Shown: positions 10,985 through 22,283 of the stretch, in pieces
How the letters are laid out: every line of letters begins with the position of its first letter
How positions within the stretch are numbered: position 1 is the stretch's first letter
Assembly (NCBI GenBank): GCA_037127255.1
Contig: JBANSL010000012.1
Location: forward strand, 32,541,115 to 32,605,114
From: Persicaria tinctoria
Taxonomy: Eukaryota; Streptophyta; Magnoliopsida; Caryophyllales; Polygonaceae
Length of the DNA: 64,000 nucleotides
Direction of reading: 5' to 3'
The notes under the pieces: model-generated
The model's database searches: none
Told to the model about the DNA's origin: nothing
What the model saw: the letters and a program-made list of their open reading frames with translations, nothing else
Translations under genes and position numbers: made by a program

Positions 10985-12930
10985 TATGTGTTTATTTGTT
11001 CTATAAATAAACATAAAAATAAATTTATTTATTGTTTATTTATTTATAAAATTATTTATTTAGAAATAAATGATTTTATTTTATTCCTTATTTATGTTTA
11101 TTTCATTTATTTTATAAATTCAATTAATTGTATTTATTATTTATTGTCTAATGTTTTGATTTGTTTTTTTCATAAATTAATTAATAAATTTCATTTAATA
11201 CTTTTTTAGGATTGTGTAATGTATGTTTGAACTCCCTTATATTTTTTTTATAAATAAATTAAAATAAAACTCAATTTTGTTTGTTTAAAGTATTAATGTT
11301 ATTTATTTGATATAACTAAATTATTTACTTTTATTTATTATTTATGTGTTTATTTTTTCTATAAATAAATATAAAAATAAAATTATTTATAAATAAATTA
11401 AAATAAAACTCAAATTAGTAATTTATGTTTTTATTACACTATAATTTTTTTATAAATAAATTAAAATCAAACTCAATTATTATTATTTTATTTGTTTTTT
11501 TTATAAATAAATTAAAATCAAATTCAATTTTTTTTTATTATTACGTTTTTATTTTTTTGTTTATTATGTATTAATGTTATTTATTTTATATAACTAAATT
11601 ATTTTCTTTTATTTATTATAAATGTGTTTATTTGTTCTATAAATAAATTTAAAACTCAATTTATTTATTGTTAATTTATTTATAAACTTATTTATTTAGA
11701 AATAAATGATTTTATTTTATTTCTTATTTATGTTTATTTCATTTATTTTATAAATTCAATTATTTGTATTTATTATTTACTGTTTAATGTTTTGATTTGT
11801 TTTTTTATAAATTAATTAATATATTTCATTTAATATTTTTTTCAGATTGTGTAATGTACGTTTGTATTCTCTTATAATTTTTTTATAAATAAATTAAAAT
11901 AAAACTCAATTTTGTTTGTTTAAAGTATTAATTTTGTTTATTTGATATAACTAAATTATTTTCTTTTATTTATTTTTTATGTGTTTGTTTTTTCTATAAA
12001 TAAATATAAAAATAAATTTATTTATAAATAAATTAAAATGAAACTCAATTTTGTAATTTATGTTTTTATTACACTATAATTTTTTTTATAAATGAATTAA
12101 AATCAAACTCAATTATTATTATTTTATTTGTTTTTTTATAAATAAAATAAAATCAGACTCAATTATTATTATTTTATTTGTTTTTTATAAATAAATTAAA
12201 ATCAAATTCAATTATTATTATTTTATTTGTTTTGTTATTATTAAGTTTTAATTTTTTTTTATTACGTATTAATGTTATTTATTTTATATAACTAAATTAT
12301 TTTATTTTATTTATTATTTATGTGTTTATTTGTTCTATATAAATAAATTTATTTGTTGTTTATTTATTTATAAACTTATTTATTTAAAAATAAATGATTT
12401 TTATTTTATTTCTTATTTATGTTTATTTCATTTATTTTATAAATTCAATTAATTGTATTTATTATTTATTGTTTAATGTTTTGATTTGTTTTTTTTATAA
12501 ATTAATTAATATATTTCATTTAATATTTTTCTAGGATTGTGTAATGTATGTTTGTACTCTCTTATAATTTTTTTTTATAAATAAATTAAAATAAAACTCA
12601 ATTTTTTTTGTTTAAAGTATTAATGTTATTTATTTGATATAACTAAATTATTTTCTTTTATTTATTATTTATGTGTTTATTTTTTCTATAAATAAATATA
12701 AAAATAAATAAATTTATAAATAAATTAAAATAAAACTCAATTTTGTAATTTATGTTTTTATTACACTATAATTTTTTTTATAAAGAAATTAAAATCAAAC
12801 TCAATTATTATTATTTTATTTGTTTTTTTTTATAAATAAAATAAAACCAAACTCAATTATTATTATTTTATTTGTTTTTTTATAAATAAATTAAAATCAA
12901 ATTCAATTATTATTATTCTATTTGTTTTTT
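10985..12930. repeat. AT-rich tandem array, ~650 bp unit
   Basis: GATTGTGTAATGTA(T/C)GTTTG recurs at about 11210, 11845 and 12535, spaced about 635-690 bp, each followed by similar TTATAAATAAATTAAAATAA text. The units differ by small indels in their (TTTA)n runs. No coding capacity. Confidence 0.8.
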
Positions 12931-13085
12931 TATTATTACGTTTTTATTTTTTTTTTAAATCATTCACTCCGCACGTGTGGCAAAGCGCGGAAATCGTCCG
13001 CGGGCATGCCGCCTGGTGCGCATCCTGGATGTGTATGCGGGTGCCGCACATCCAGGATGTGTATGCGGGTGCCCCCTATTGACCC
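12930..13085 (-). repeat. Right TIR of the 12.2 kb element
   Basis: Inverted counterpart of 906-1060, ending GACCC before the TSD at 13086-13094. It carries CATCCTGGATG and CATCCAGGATG separated by a GTATGCGGGTGCC word that is itself repeated (about 13035-13072). Confidence 0.87.
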
Positions 13086-13094
13086 GATTAGAAA

Positions 13095-13641
13095 TGACCC
13101 TCCTGGATATGCAGGAAGTTGCTTTTGAAGAGCTGAAGAAAGAGCTGCAAGAATATTTGTAGTTGCTAATGAAATAAAGCAACAAATACCCTCCATACAC
13201 AGCAGTCTCTTCTGGTGCAATTGCATCTGATTACCAGAGATTAAGAGTAGAAAGTGTGTGCTCAAGATTGGGACTTGTTTCGTTGGCATATCTTTGGAAG
13301 CAAGATCAGAGGCTACTCCTTGAAGAAATCGTAGCTAGTATCTTATCACTTATTAAGATTCTTAATTCAAAGTTAAGTTTAGAATGCATGTAGTTGCTAA
13401 TGATGTCTTTTTTATTTTATGATTTGGGCAGGTGAAAAATGGCATTAGAGCTATATTAGTGAAGGTATTTCCACAAACTAGAAAATGCTTCTCATTTCCA
13501 ACATCTTAATTGAATCAAAACAAATCTGTATTTCTTTTTGTAGTTGCATTCGTAGAAGGTAAGGAGGGACCTCTCTTTTGATTTCATGGCAATTCATATC
13601 CTCATGTCATAGATTGCAGTTATATGCTTGGACTCCAAAAA
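13095..13641 (+). pseudogene. DPH6: DPH6 (diphthine-ammonia ligase) copy, 5' exons
   Basis: DPH6 carries out the ATP-dependent amidation of diphthine to diphthamide on elongation factor 2. Three exons of its N-terminal domain are visible. About 13150-13330 encodes FVVANEIKQQIPSI, then TAVSSGAIASDYQRLRVESV and LGLVSLAYLWKQDQ. 13432-13464 encodes VKNGIRAILVK. 13613-13641 encodes IAVICLDSK. Introns have GT donors (13331, 13465) and AG acceptors (13431, 13612). Two single-base indels shift the frame: one before FVVANE and an extra C just before TAVSS. The third exon is cut by the retrotransposon at 13642 and resumes at 39806. Upstream exons are not found. The MULE ends nine bases before this entry. 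Confidence 0.8.
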
Positions 13642-14256
13642 TGTAAAGGCTCAGGTTTTTAAATCCTAATTTTTTTTCGGAAAAAGAGAATTAAAAATGA
13701 ATTTAATCGAATTAAAAGCTCGTTTAAAGGATTCCGACCCGAATTTAAAATTTTGACGAACGATTTCGTCCTGTTACCTCGCGAATTCAAAACAATTATC
13801 GGATGGTGATATCCTTTTCGATTTTAAAAATCTAATTGATCGAGAAAGCGGGATTCGGGGAAACTAACATTTAGAAACTAATTTCGGGTTTGAAATTCAC
13901 GTATTTGGGATTATTTTACCGGATATTGATTTGACTGATGCCGCATTTAATACCTGTCCAATCCCCCGTCTGTAAACGTCACATCAGCCCCTCCCTACTC
14001 CTCTGTAACCCGAGCCAGCTACTCAAACTCTCTTCTTCTGTACGCCATCTCCCCATCACTTCACATCACTCCCTCCTTCAAATGCTTCAACCCTCCCCGT
14101 CTCCTGCTGCACTTCATCATTCATCACCATTCACCCTCACGCATCGTCACCGTCGCCATCATCCATCATCGTTGCCGCACCTTCAACCACCACACACACC
14201 ACCATCTCCTCTTTCTTCTTCCCTTCTTCCACCACGAGTCGCCGGCGGAAGGTCCC

Positions 14257-15215
14257 TGTTGAATCGAGATTCGATAGATAACGAAAGTGATTGAATGCGG
14301 AAGCGAGAGATAAGAACAAGAAACTCAAAACAAACATGCAAGAGCAAGAACAAACACCAGAGTTTTACGAGGTTCGACAAAGATATGCTTATGTCCTCGG
14401 GGCCTCAAGAACAGGCCGAATCCACTAGGTAATGTTCAACAGAGGGTTACAAACAAGCAATGCAAAAGTAAACCCTAGATCTAAGCATGTACGAGTTTCA
14501 GAGACACAAGAGAAGAAGATCCCCCTGTGTGGGATGACCGGAGTTCGAAGATCTCTTCGAAACTCTCAAACCCTAGATCTCAAGACGTGAGACAAGCGGC
14601 AACCAAAGCCAGGAGCTTAGCCGCGCCACCATCAGGAGATCACCGAGAGCAGCCACCACCTTCGTCGTCACAATCGCCGGGGAGGAGCCAGGAGGAAACC
14701 CTAGAACCCTTTGAGAGCGTTTGAGAGGAGACGGAGGAGAGAGAGCTGAACTGAAGGATCCAGAAGCTGCTAGCGAGCTTATATAGCTAGGGCTTCGGAT
14801 CTTCAAGTGGAGCAAAGGGTAAAACGCTGTGCTTCATCAACTGGACCACCAAAGGCCGCCAAGCTCGTCTAACGTCAGAGATCTTATGGGCTTGAGAATG
14901 GGCCTTAAGCCCACATCCGGGGTAAGCCTTCTAACTATATGTCATACATATTATACATATATTATATATACTATAGGTTATACATTATCACTCCACAAAT
15001 ATGTACTAGACTCGTTAGAGGATCAAGTCGATCTCGACTCAATACAACTCAGTCGAGCCTAATCATATATTGTGCATCCATGTATATCCAAGCATATAAT
15101 ATATGTTATATGTATACTCATCATACACTCATACATGTTTACAAGCATATAACAATATTACATGTAACACATATGAAAGCAAGACATAGGGAAATAAACA
15201 TATAACATTACAACA
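14257..15215 (-). repeat. Copia 3' LTR (left copy)
   Basis: 959 bp. In element orientation this is the 3' LTR. The internal sequence next to it (about 15216-15240) is purine-rich on the minus strand (AGAGGGTGATTT), a fit for the polypurine tract. Confidence 0.9.
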
Positions 15216-15311
15216 AATCACCCTCTATTTTTCTAAGTCTTGCTCTAGGCAGACTATAGCCTAAACAGAGTGGACTCAAAGCCATCCGTCATCAGCCCAG
15301 ACATGCAAGGA

Positions 15312-18300
15312 TCACCCATGGAAATCCTCCAAATGGAGGAAGTTCCTGCAGAACACAAACTTTTCATAAGGAACAATTTTAGTGCCAAAATCTGCAGGAT
15401 TAAGCTTACCATCAATTTTCTTAACATGTATGACATTATCTTCCACTTTCTCACGAATGAAATGGTATCTAACATCAATATGTTTAGTACGCTCATGGTA
15501 CATGGGGTCCCTGCAGAGATAGAGTGCACTTTGACTGTCAATGTGTAAGACAGAGGTGTAGTGCTTCCTCTCTATCTCCTTAAGGATACCTTGCAGCCAG
15601 ATGGCCTCCTTGCAGGCCTCTGTAGCTGCTATGTACTCAGCTTCAGTGGATGAGAGAGCAACAATGGGTTGCTGCTGGGATTTCCAGGAAACACAATTGC
15701 CTACCCATGTATACACATAGGAGGTAATAGATTTCCTGGTATCCTTGTTAGAAGCATAATCAGCATCCACAAAGCCATGTAAGTTATAAGAGGAGGAGTG
15801 TTCAGCATATAACAAAGACAGGTTAGCAGTGCCAAGTAAATATCTCAACAAGTATTTCATAGACACTCAGTGTTTCTCAGCTGGTTCAGACATGAACCTG
15901 CTAAGTGTGCTAATAGCAAATGCAAGATCAGGACGAGTACAAATCATAGAGTACATCACTGAACCTACAGCAGCATCATAAGGAATGGACTTCATAATAT
16001 TCAATTCAGCAACAGACAACTTACCTTTTATTTTAGTGAGATCAAGATGAGCACCTAAAGGAATGTTGTTAATCTTATCACCAGAAATATGAAATCTCTC
16101 AAGAACCTTATGCACATAATCACACTGATGCAACCACAGTTTCTTATGCTTCCTATCTCTTATAATAGACATGCCTAAAATCTTTTTAGCAATGCCTAAG
16201 TCTTTCATGTCAAAATGCTTTTGTAAGTTCCTTTTAATATCTTGAATAGCATCAACAGATTTAGAAATCAGCAAGATGTCATCCACATATAAAAGCACAT
16301 AAAGCACAGGACTCTTATTGACACCTTTAAAGTATAAACAGGTATCAAATTTACTCCTTTTAAACCCTAGACTGAACCTCATGCATTTGTCAAACTTGAT
16401 ATTCCATTGTCTAGGTGACTGTTTCAAACCATAGATGGATTTATTTAACAAACAAGCATGATTAGGATGCACAGAATCAATGAAGCCCTTAGGTTGTCTC
16501 ATATAAATTGTTTCATCCAGGTCACCATGTAGAAAAGCTGTCTTAACATCCATTTGTTCCAATTCAAAGTCATAAACAGCAGTCATGGCAAGCAACAGTC
16601 TCAAGGTTTTATATTTCACAACAGGAGCAAATATTTCATTGTAATCCTCACCCTCTCTTTGGGTAAAACCCTTAGCAACCAGCCTAGCTTTGTATCTAGG
16701 AGGGTCAGACTTAGAAATGCCATCTTTCAGTTTGTAGATCCATTTACAATCAATTAATCTAGCATTCACAGGTTTAGGCACCAAAGTCCAAGTTTTATTC
16801 ACCCTCATAGACTCTATCTCATCATTCATGGCCTGTTTCCATTTAGCAGAGTGAATACACTTCATAGCTTGTTCATAAGTTTCAGGAGTAAACACTTTCA
16901 CAACATCAGAAACTAAGCAAGCAAACTCAACAATCTTATTAATGAACCTTTTATTTGGTATAACAGTCCTAGGACTCCTATCCCTAGTCAACTGCCAATT
17001 AGTCAAGTCATGCCCTTCAGAGGCTGAAGAACTAGAGGAACCAGAACCAGACTCAGGCACATAAATGACAACATCATCCTCATTCACAGAAATAGGAAAA
17101 GTAGAAGAGGAATTAGGTTCATTATTTGCTTCCCCACCCAATTGGTAAGGTTGCACAACATCAATTTGCATATCATCAGAAACAGTAGCATCATTAGAAG
17201 TAGACAGAGAAGAATCATGAGTAGAGAGAGTAGAGGAAGAAGTGGGAGAAAAACCACTGTCAAACTCATCATCTGAATCAACATCATTGTGCTTAGGCAC
17301 AAAGAATTGATCCTCTTGTACCTACAAATTAGCATATGAGATAACAGGAGAAGCTTTCTTAAAATGAAATTCATGCTCATTGATAAAAACATTCCTACTC
17401 ACAATAGTTTTATAAACTCAAGGTTGGACAAGAAGCAATTTATAACCCTTAACCCCATCAGGATAACCCAAAAGCACACATTTTTGGGACCTAGGATTAA
17501 GCTTACCTTGGTTAACATAAGAAAACACGGTGCAACCAAAGGGTTTAATGTGGTCTAAGTTTGGCTATCTTTTAGTCCATAACTCATAGGGAGTTTTAAA
17601 ATCAATAACAGAGGAAGGAGTCCTATTTATCAGATAAGCAGCAGTCACAACAGCTTCACCCCACAAACAATGTTTCAAACCAGAAGAGATAAACATGCAT
17701 CTAGCTTTTTCAAGGAGAGTCCTGTTCATCCTCTCAGCAGTACCATTCTGCTGGGGAGTTCCAGGAATGGTTAAATGTCTCTTAATACCATTAGACTTGC
17801 AGTACTCATTGAACAAAAAATTACAGAACTCAAGGCCATTGTCAGTTTTTAAGCATTTAACAGTAAGGCCAGTTTCATTTTCAACTCCAACTTTCCAGTT
17901 TTTAAAGGTTTCAAAAGCCTCATCTTTAGTTTTAAGCAAATAGACCCAGACCTTCCTACTGTAGTGATCAATGAGAGACATGAAATATCTCTTATGACCT
18001 ACAGTAGGAACAGGAGAGGGTCCCCACAAATCAGAATGAATATATTCAAGAGGTGCAGCAGCAACATAAGATGAATGCTTAAAACCTTTTCTAGCATGCT
18101 TTCCTAGGATACAATTTTCACAAAGATCAATCATGCAAGGTTTGGAGTTAATAATGCCAGTTTTATGAAGGTGTTCTAAGCCTTTATTGCCAATGTGACC
18201 TAATCTATTATGCCACAACATAGTATCATGCAGAGACATAGTATGCACAGAAGCAGTAAAGGCAGAAGCAGAATAATTCAAAACAGGAGTGGCCAACACT

Positions 18301-19497
18301 TCATAAAGACCCTTCTTTCTAAAGCATTTAATGACAGGCTTCCCATTTTTAGAAATAATCCTAACACCATTAGAACTAGACATGTCATAATGTAATTCTT
18401 CAAAAGTACTTTCAGAGAGCAAGTTTCTCCTTAAATCAGGAACCCATTTAACATCCTTAATAATTCTAATCACATTATCAAACATTTTTAAAGCAACAGA
18501 TCCAACACCTTTAATTTTAAGAATAGAGTGATCACCCAGTATAACAGTACCAGCATCAAAACATTTAAGCTCAAAGAACCAAGATTTATGAAAGGTAGCA
18601 TGCATGGTACACCCAGAATCCAAAATCCAAGTAGTAGAATCAGTGTCACTTAATAATGCAAGAACTTCATGAGTAACATAAGGATGGGATTCACAAATAG
18701 CAGACACATTAGGTTTCTTACCAGCTTTAATATCTCTTTTCTTCTTAAAATAGTGTTTCTCAAGATGCCCAGTTTTATTGCAGTAAGTACATAAAAGATG
18801 AGATTTATCAGGTTTTTCACCATTGGATTTATCAGAAGACACAGAATCAGTTTTATTGTCTTTATTTTCCTGTTGATTAGGTTTCTTATTGCCTTTGTAC
18901 TTAGACTTCACCATAAGAACCTGATCTTTGTTTTCAGGTTTAGGGTCAGTCTTATTTCCATTTATAGCTTTAAACACTTTCAGATTTTCATTTTTCTGTA
19001 TGATAGAGTCAATAAGCTTCTTTTGAGTCAACTTATTAGTACCATACTGAACAACATCAACAAAAGTAGTAAACTGTGCAGGCAAAGAATTAAGCAACAA
19101 CACACACAATTGAGTCTCATCAACTTTGTCACCACATATCTCCAGATCTTGGGTAATAGCCAAGAATCTGTCAAGATTTTCAGCAAGAGTGCAAGTAGTA
19201 GACATTTTATAATTGAAGAGTTTGTTGAAGAGATTTACCCTACTTGGTAGTGATTTTACCAAGTATAATTCCTCCAATTTTTCCCAGAGCTTATCAGCAG
19301 TTTTGCAAGTAAGAACTTGCCTAGCCACCTCATCTAAGAGCCTCAACATTAATAGCACTTGTCCAGAGCTCTGATACCACTTGTCCAGATAGCACTTCAT
19401 AGCAGTTTTCTTTGATTAATATGGCCTTCATTTTTACCTGCCACATAGCAAAGTCAGTAGTGCCATTGAAGGGCTTTAAGCGATAAGATTCACCCAT
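15312..19497 (-). pseudogene. Copia gag-pol polyprotein with four stops and one frameshift
   Basis: The gag start is at 19497 (MGESYRLKPFNG). A 22 bp insertion at about 19356-19389 shifts the frame, after which one frame runs to 15312. Blocks in order: zinc knuckle CTYCNKTGHLEKHY (last Cys replaced by Tyr); protease WILDSGCTMH (~18610-18632); integrase HNRLGH..CENC zinc site and D-D-E residues in HSDLWG, KTDNGLEF and NGTAERMNR; RT with FLHGDLDE and YVDDILL (~16275-16290); RNase H with DADYAS and STEAEYIA. In-frame stops are at 17565-17567, 17418-17420, 17322-17324 and 15867-15869. All can arise by single substitutions. It is inactive as a protein source. Confidence 0.93.
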
Positions 19498-19752
19498 ATT
19501 TATAGTCAAGAACCTAAGGACTTAACAAAACACAGTAAATCACGCAAAAGATTCAAGAAAACCTTGAATCCAAGAGCAGAGCACAGAATCGCAAACACAC
19601 AAGCCTAGATCTAAGCAAACAAGGCAGTGGTATGTCGTGTAGGGGGGGTGCTGCACCAACGATGTCGCCTTTTAGGTCAGCCCGAGGCCCTACACCTGTA
19701 ACCTATCCCTAGAACTCAACAATGAGCCAGGAAATCGAAAACGCGACACTCA

Positions 19753-19767
19753 AGCTCTGATACCACT
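19753..19767 (-). promoter_or_regulatory. Copia primer-binding site
   Basis: The minus strand reads TGGTATCAGAGCT just inside the right LTR, complementary to the 3' end of plant initiator tRNA-Met. This fixes the minus orientation of the element. Confidence 0.9.
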
Positions 19768-20737
19768 TGTTGAATCGAGATTCGATAGATAACGAAAGTG
19801 ATTGAATGCGGAAGCGAGAGATAAGAACAAGAAACTCAAAACAAACATGCAAGAGCAAGAACAAACACCAGAGTTTTACGAGGTTCGGCAAAGATATGCC
19901 TACGTCCTCGGGGCCTCAAGAACAGGCCGAATCCACTAGGTAATGTTCAACAGAGGGTTACAAACAAGCAATGCAAAAGTAAACCCTAGATCTAAGCATG
20001 TACGAGTTTCAGAGACACAAGAGAAGAAGATCCCCCTGTGTGGGATGATCGGAGTTCGAAGATCTCTTCGAAACTCTCAAACCCTAGATCTCAAGACGTG
20101 AGACAAGCGGCAACCAAAGCCAGGAGCTTAGCCGCGCCACCACCAGGAGATCACCGAGAGCAACCACCACCTTCGTCGTCACAATCGTCGGGGAGGAGCC
20201 AGGAGGAAACCCTAGAAACCCTAGAACCCTTTGAGAGCATTTGAGAGGAGACGAAGGAGAGAGAGAGCTGAACTGAAGGATCCAGAAGCTGCTAGCGAGC
20301 TTATATAGCTAGGGCTTCGGATCTTCAAGTGGAGCAAAGGGTAAAACGCTACGCTTCATCAACTGGACCACCAAAGGCCGCCAAGCTCGTCTAACGTCAG
20401 AGATCTTATGGGCTTGGGAATGGGCCTTAAGCCCACATCCGGGGTAAGCCTTCTAACTATATGTCATACATATTATACATATATTATATATACTATAGGT
20501 TATACATTATCACTCCACAAATATGTACTAGACTCGTTAGAGGATCAAGTCGATCTCGACTCAATACAACTCAGTCGAGCCTAATCATATATTGTGCATC
20601 CATGTATATCCAAGCATATAATATATGTTATATGTATACTCATCATACACTCATACATGTTTACAAGCATATAACAATATTACATGTAACACATATGAAA
20701 GCAAGACATAGGGAAATAAACATATATCATTACAACA
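19768..20737 (-). repeat. Copia 5' LTR (right copy)
   Basis: 970 bp, longer than the left copy mainly through an extra AACCCTAGA word at about 20213-20225. In element orientation it drives transcription leftward. Confidence 0.9.
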
Positions 20738-21537
20738 GTCCCCCGCACCCCTCGGAGCCTCCACCAGCAGCCGGAGCAGCCCAGAAGTTCCCCAGCGCCG
20801 CCGCAAGCCACAGGAACCCCATCGCCCCATTCGAGCGCGAACAATCTTTCGGTAAGCCGTTCTCCCTCGTTTCCGATCCAAATCACCCCCGAGCTCCTCC
20901 ATCACACTCACCCATGTCCTGTGTAGGTCCGACGAGCCATCGCGAGCCACCGACGAAGCCCAGAACTCCGATCGAGAGCTCCGAAGTCGCGAAATCCCTC
21001 GGTGAGCTTCGTTCCTTCCCTTCCTTATACCGTTCATTCCTTTCATTCCTTTTGGTCGGGAAAATAGAGTGAGAGCTGAGTGTGGGAGGCTGGGAGAAAG
21101 TCGAGGACTCTGGTGAGATCGAGAGCTCCGACGAGCTCGGGAGAGGCGTGAGCGAGCGCGAGGCGAGGCGAGCGAGGGGGCGAACGAGAGTCGTGTGCGA
21201 GCGGAGACGAGCGAGCTGGGAAGACGAGGATGGAACGAGGACGAGGACGTGAGACTAGGCGGAGATGAGGGCGCATCTGGGCGCGGTGGCCGGCGAGCGA
21301 CGTCGAGCCGCATGTGAGCCGTGAGCGATGGCCGGCGGGAGCTTCCATTTCAATTAGGAGGAAGAAGACGTATTGTGGGGCCCTGCAAGTTTATATTAAT
21401 TGTTTAATATTTGACCGGGTGGGATTATTTATAGGGTGATTTTGGTATTGGGCCTTTTTTGAATATTCAATTAGTCACCTAGCCCCTAAATCAATTTAAT
21501 TAGTTTTGCCCTAGGCCCCTTCCCAATAGGGTGGGTT

Positions 21538-22283
21538 GGTCAATGGTCAACCGTTTGACCATTGACCGGTCAACATTGACCAACCCATTTTGATGCCAAC
21601 TTTTTTTTTTTTTTGATGCCAACTTTTTTTTTTAGTGATGTCATATTTTTAACGTTTTGATGCCAAAATTTTACTATATTTTATTTTCACTTTGATGCCA
21701 CTTTTTTATGTCAATTTTTTGATAATATTTTTTTTTACCGTGATGCCATATTTTTGATGATATTTTTTCAAAGTAGTATTTTTGATGACATTTTTTTCTT
21801 TAATGTGATACAAATTTTTCAAAATGGCATCAATGGTATACGTGACATTAGAGTAAACAAAAAATGTCATCAAAGTTTAAAAAAAGTGTCATCCAATAAT
21901 TTAATTAGAAAAGTGGCATCAAAGTGAAAATAAAATGTAATAAAATTTTGGCATCAAAACGTTAAAATATGACATCACAAAAAAATGTCATCAATGTTTT
22001 AAAAAAGTGGCATTAAAAAAAAGTCATCCAATCATTTCATTAGAATAGTGACAATAAGGTGACAATATTTTGATTCCACGTTTTAAGCTCTTATACCATC
22101 AATTATATAAAATTGTCACCATAAAATTTTGGCATCAAAACGGTAAAATATGGCATTACTAAAAAAAAAAGTTGGCATCAAAAAAAAAAAAAAGTTGGCA
22201 TCAAAATGGGTTGACCGGTCGACGGTCAACGGTCAACGTTGACCGGTCGACGATCAACGGTCAACGTTGACCATTGACCGTTT
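21538..22283. repeat. Foldback (inverted-repeat) element inside the LARD 5' LTR
   Basis: The left arm (GGTCAATGGTCAACCG..., then AACCCATTTTGATGCCAAC) is the inverse of the right arm (GTTGGCATCAAAATGGGTT, then tandem GGTCAACG/GACCGGTCGAC words to about 22283). The interior is dense in GATGCCA and TGGCATC on both strands, so the whole 0.75 kb can fold. No coding sequence. No clear TSD, and the sister LTR lacks this part, so class and boundaries are uncertain. Confidence 0.7.

Larger units (their letters stand above)
906..13085. mobile_element. 12.2 kb Mutator-like TIR element without transposase
   Basis: Both ends carry a ~150 bp inverted repeat (906-1060 and 12930-13085). They share the terminal GGGT, the motifs GCATCCTGGATG and ACATCCAGGATGCGCAC, then GGCATGCCCGCGGAC and CCACACGTG. 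The element is flanked by the perfect 9 bp duplication GATTAGAAA (897-905 and 13086-13094). Long TIRs with a 9 bp TSD are the signature of Mutator-like elements. No MURA-type transposase frame is present. The interior is AT-rich tandem repeats, a telomere-repeat array, two small gene-like fragments and a nested hAT element. It is presumably non-autonomous. It sits next to the decayed DPH6 exons. Confidence 0.87.
14257..20737 (-). mobile_element. Ty1-copia retrotransposon in the LARD 5' LTR
   Basis: The LTRs at 14257-15215 and 19768-20737 begin TGTTGAATCG and end CATTACAACA. The 5 bp TSD GTCCC lies at 14252-14256 and 20738-20742. The uninterrupted site is visible in the sister LTR at about 29625-29635. 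Domain order gag-PR-INT-RT-RNase H on the minus strand is Ty1-copia. The gag start and zinc knuckle look like the Tork/Tnt1 group (inference). The two LTRs differ at roughly 13 positions plus a 9 bp and a 2 bp indel, by eye, so it is young. Confidence 0.95.

Noticed and set aside
14137..14337. Minus-strand short frames at the LARD/copia boundary
   Set aside because: They span the junction of two unrelated elements and have low-complexity translations.
20651..21348. Long minus-strand frame (220 codons) in the LARD 5' LTR
   Set aside because: GC-rich Arg/Ser-rich translation overlapping another long plus frame in an LTR; no conserved motif.
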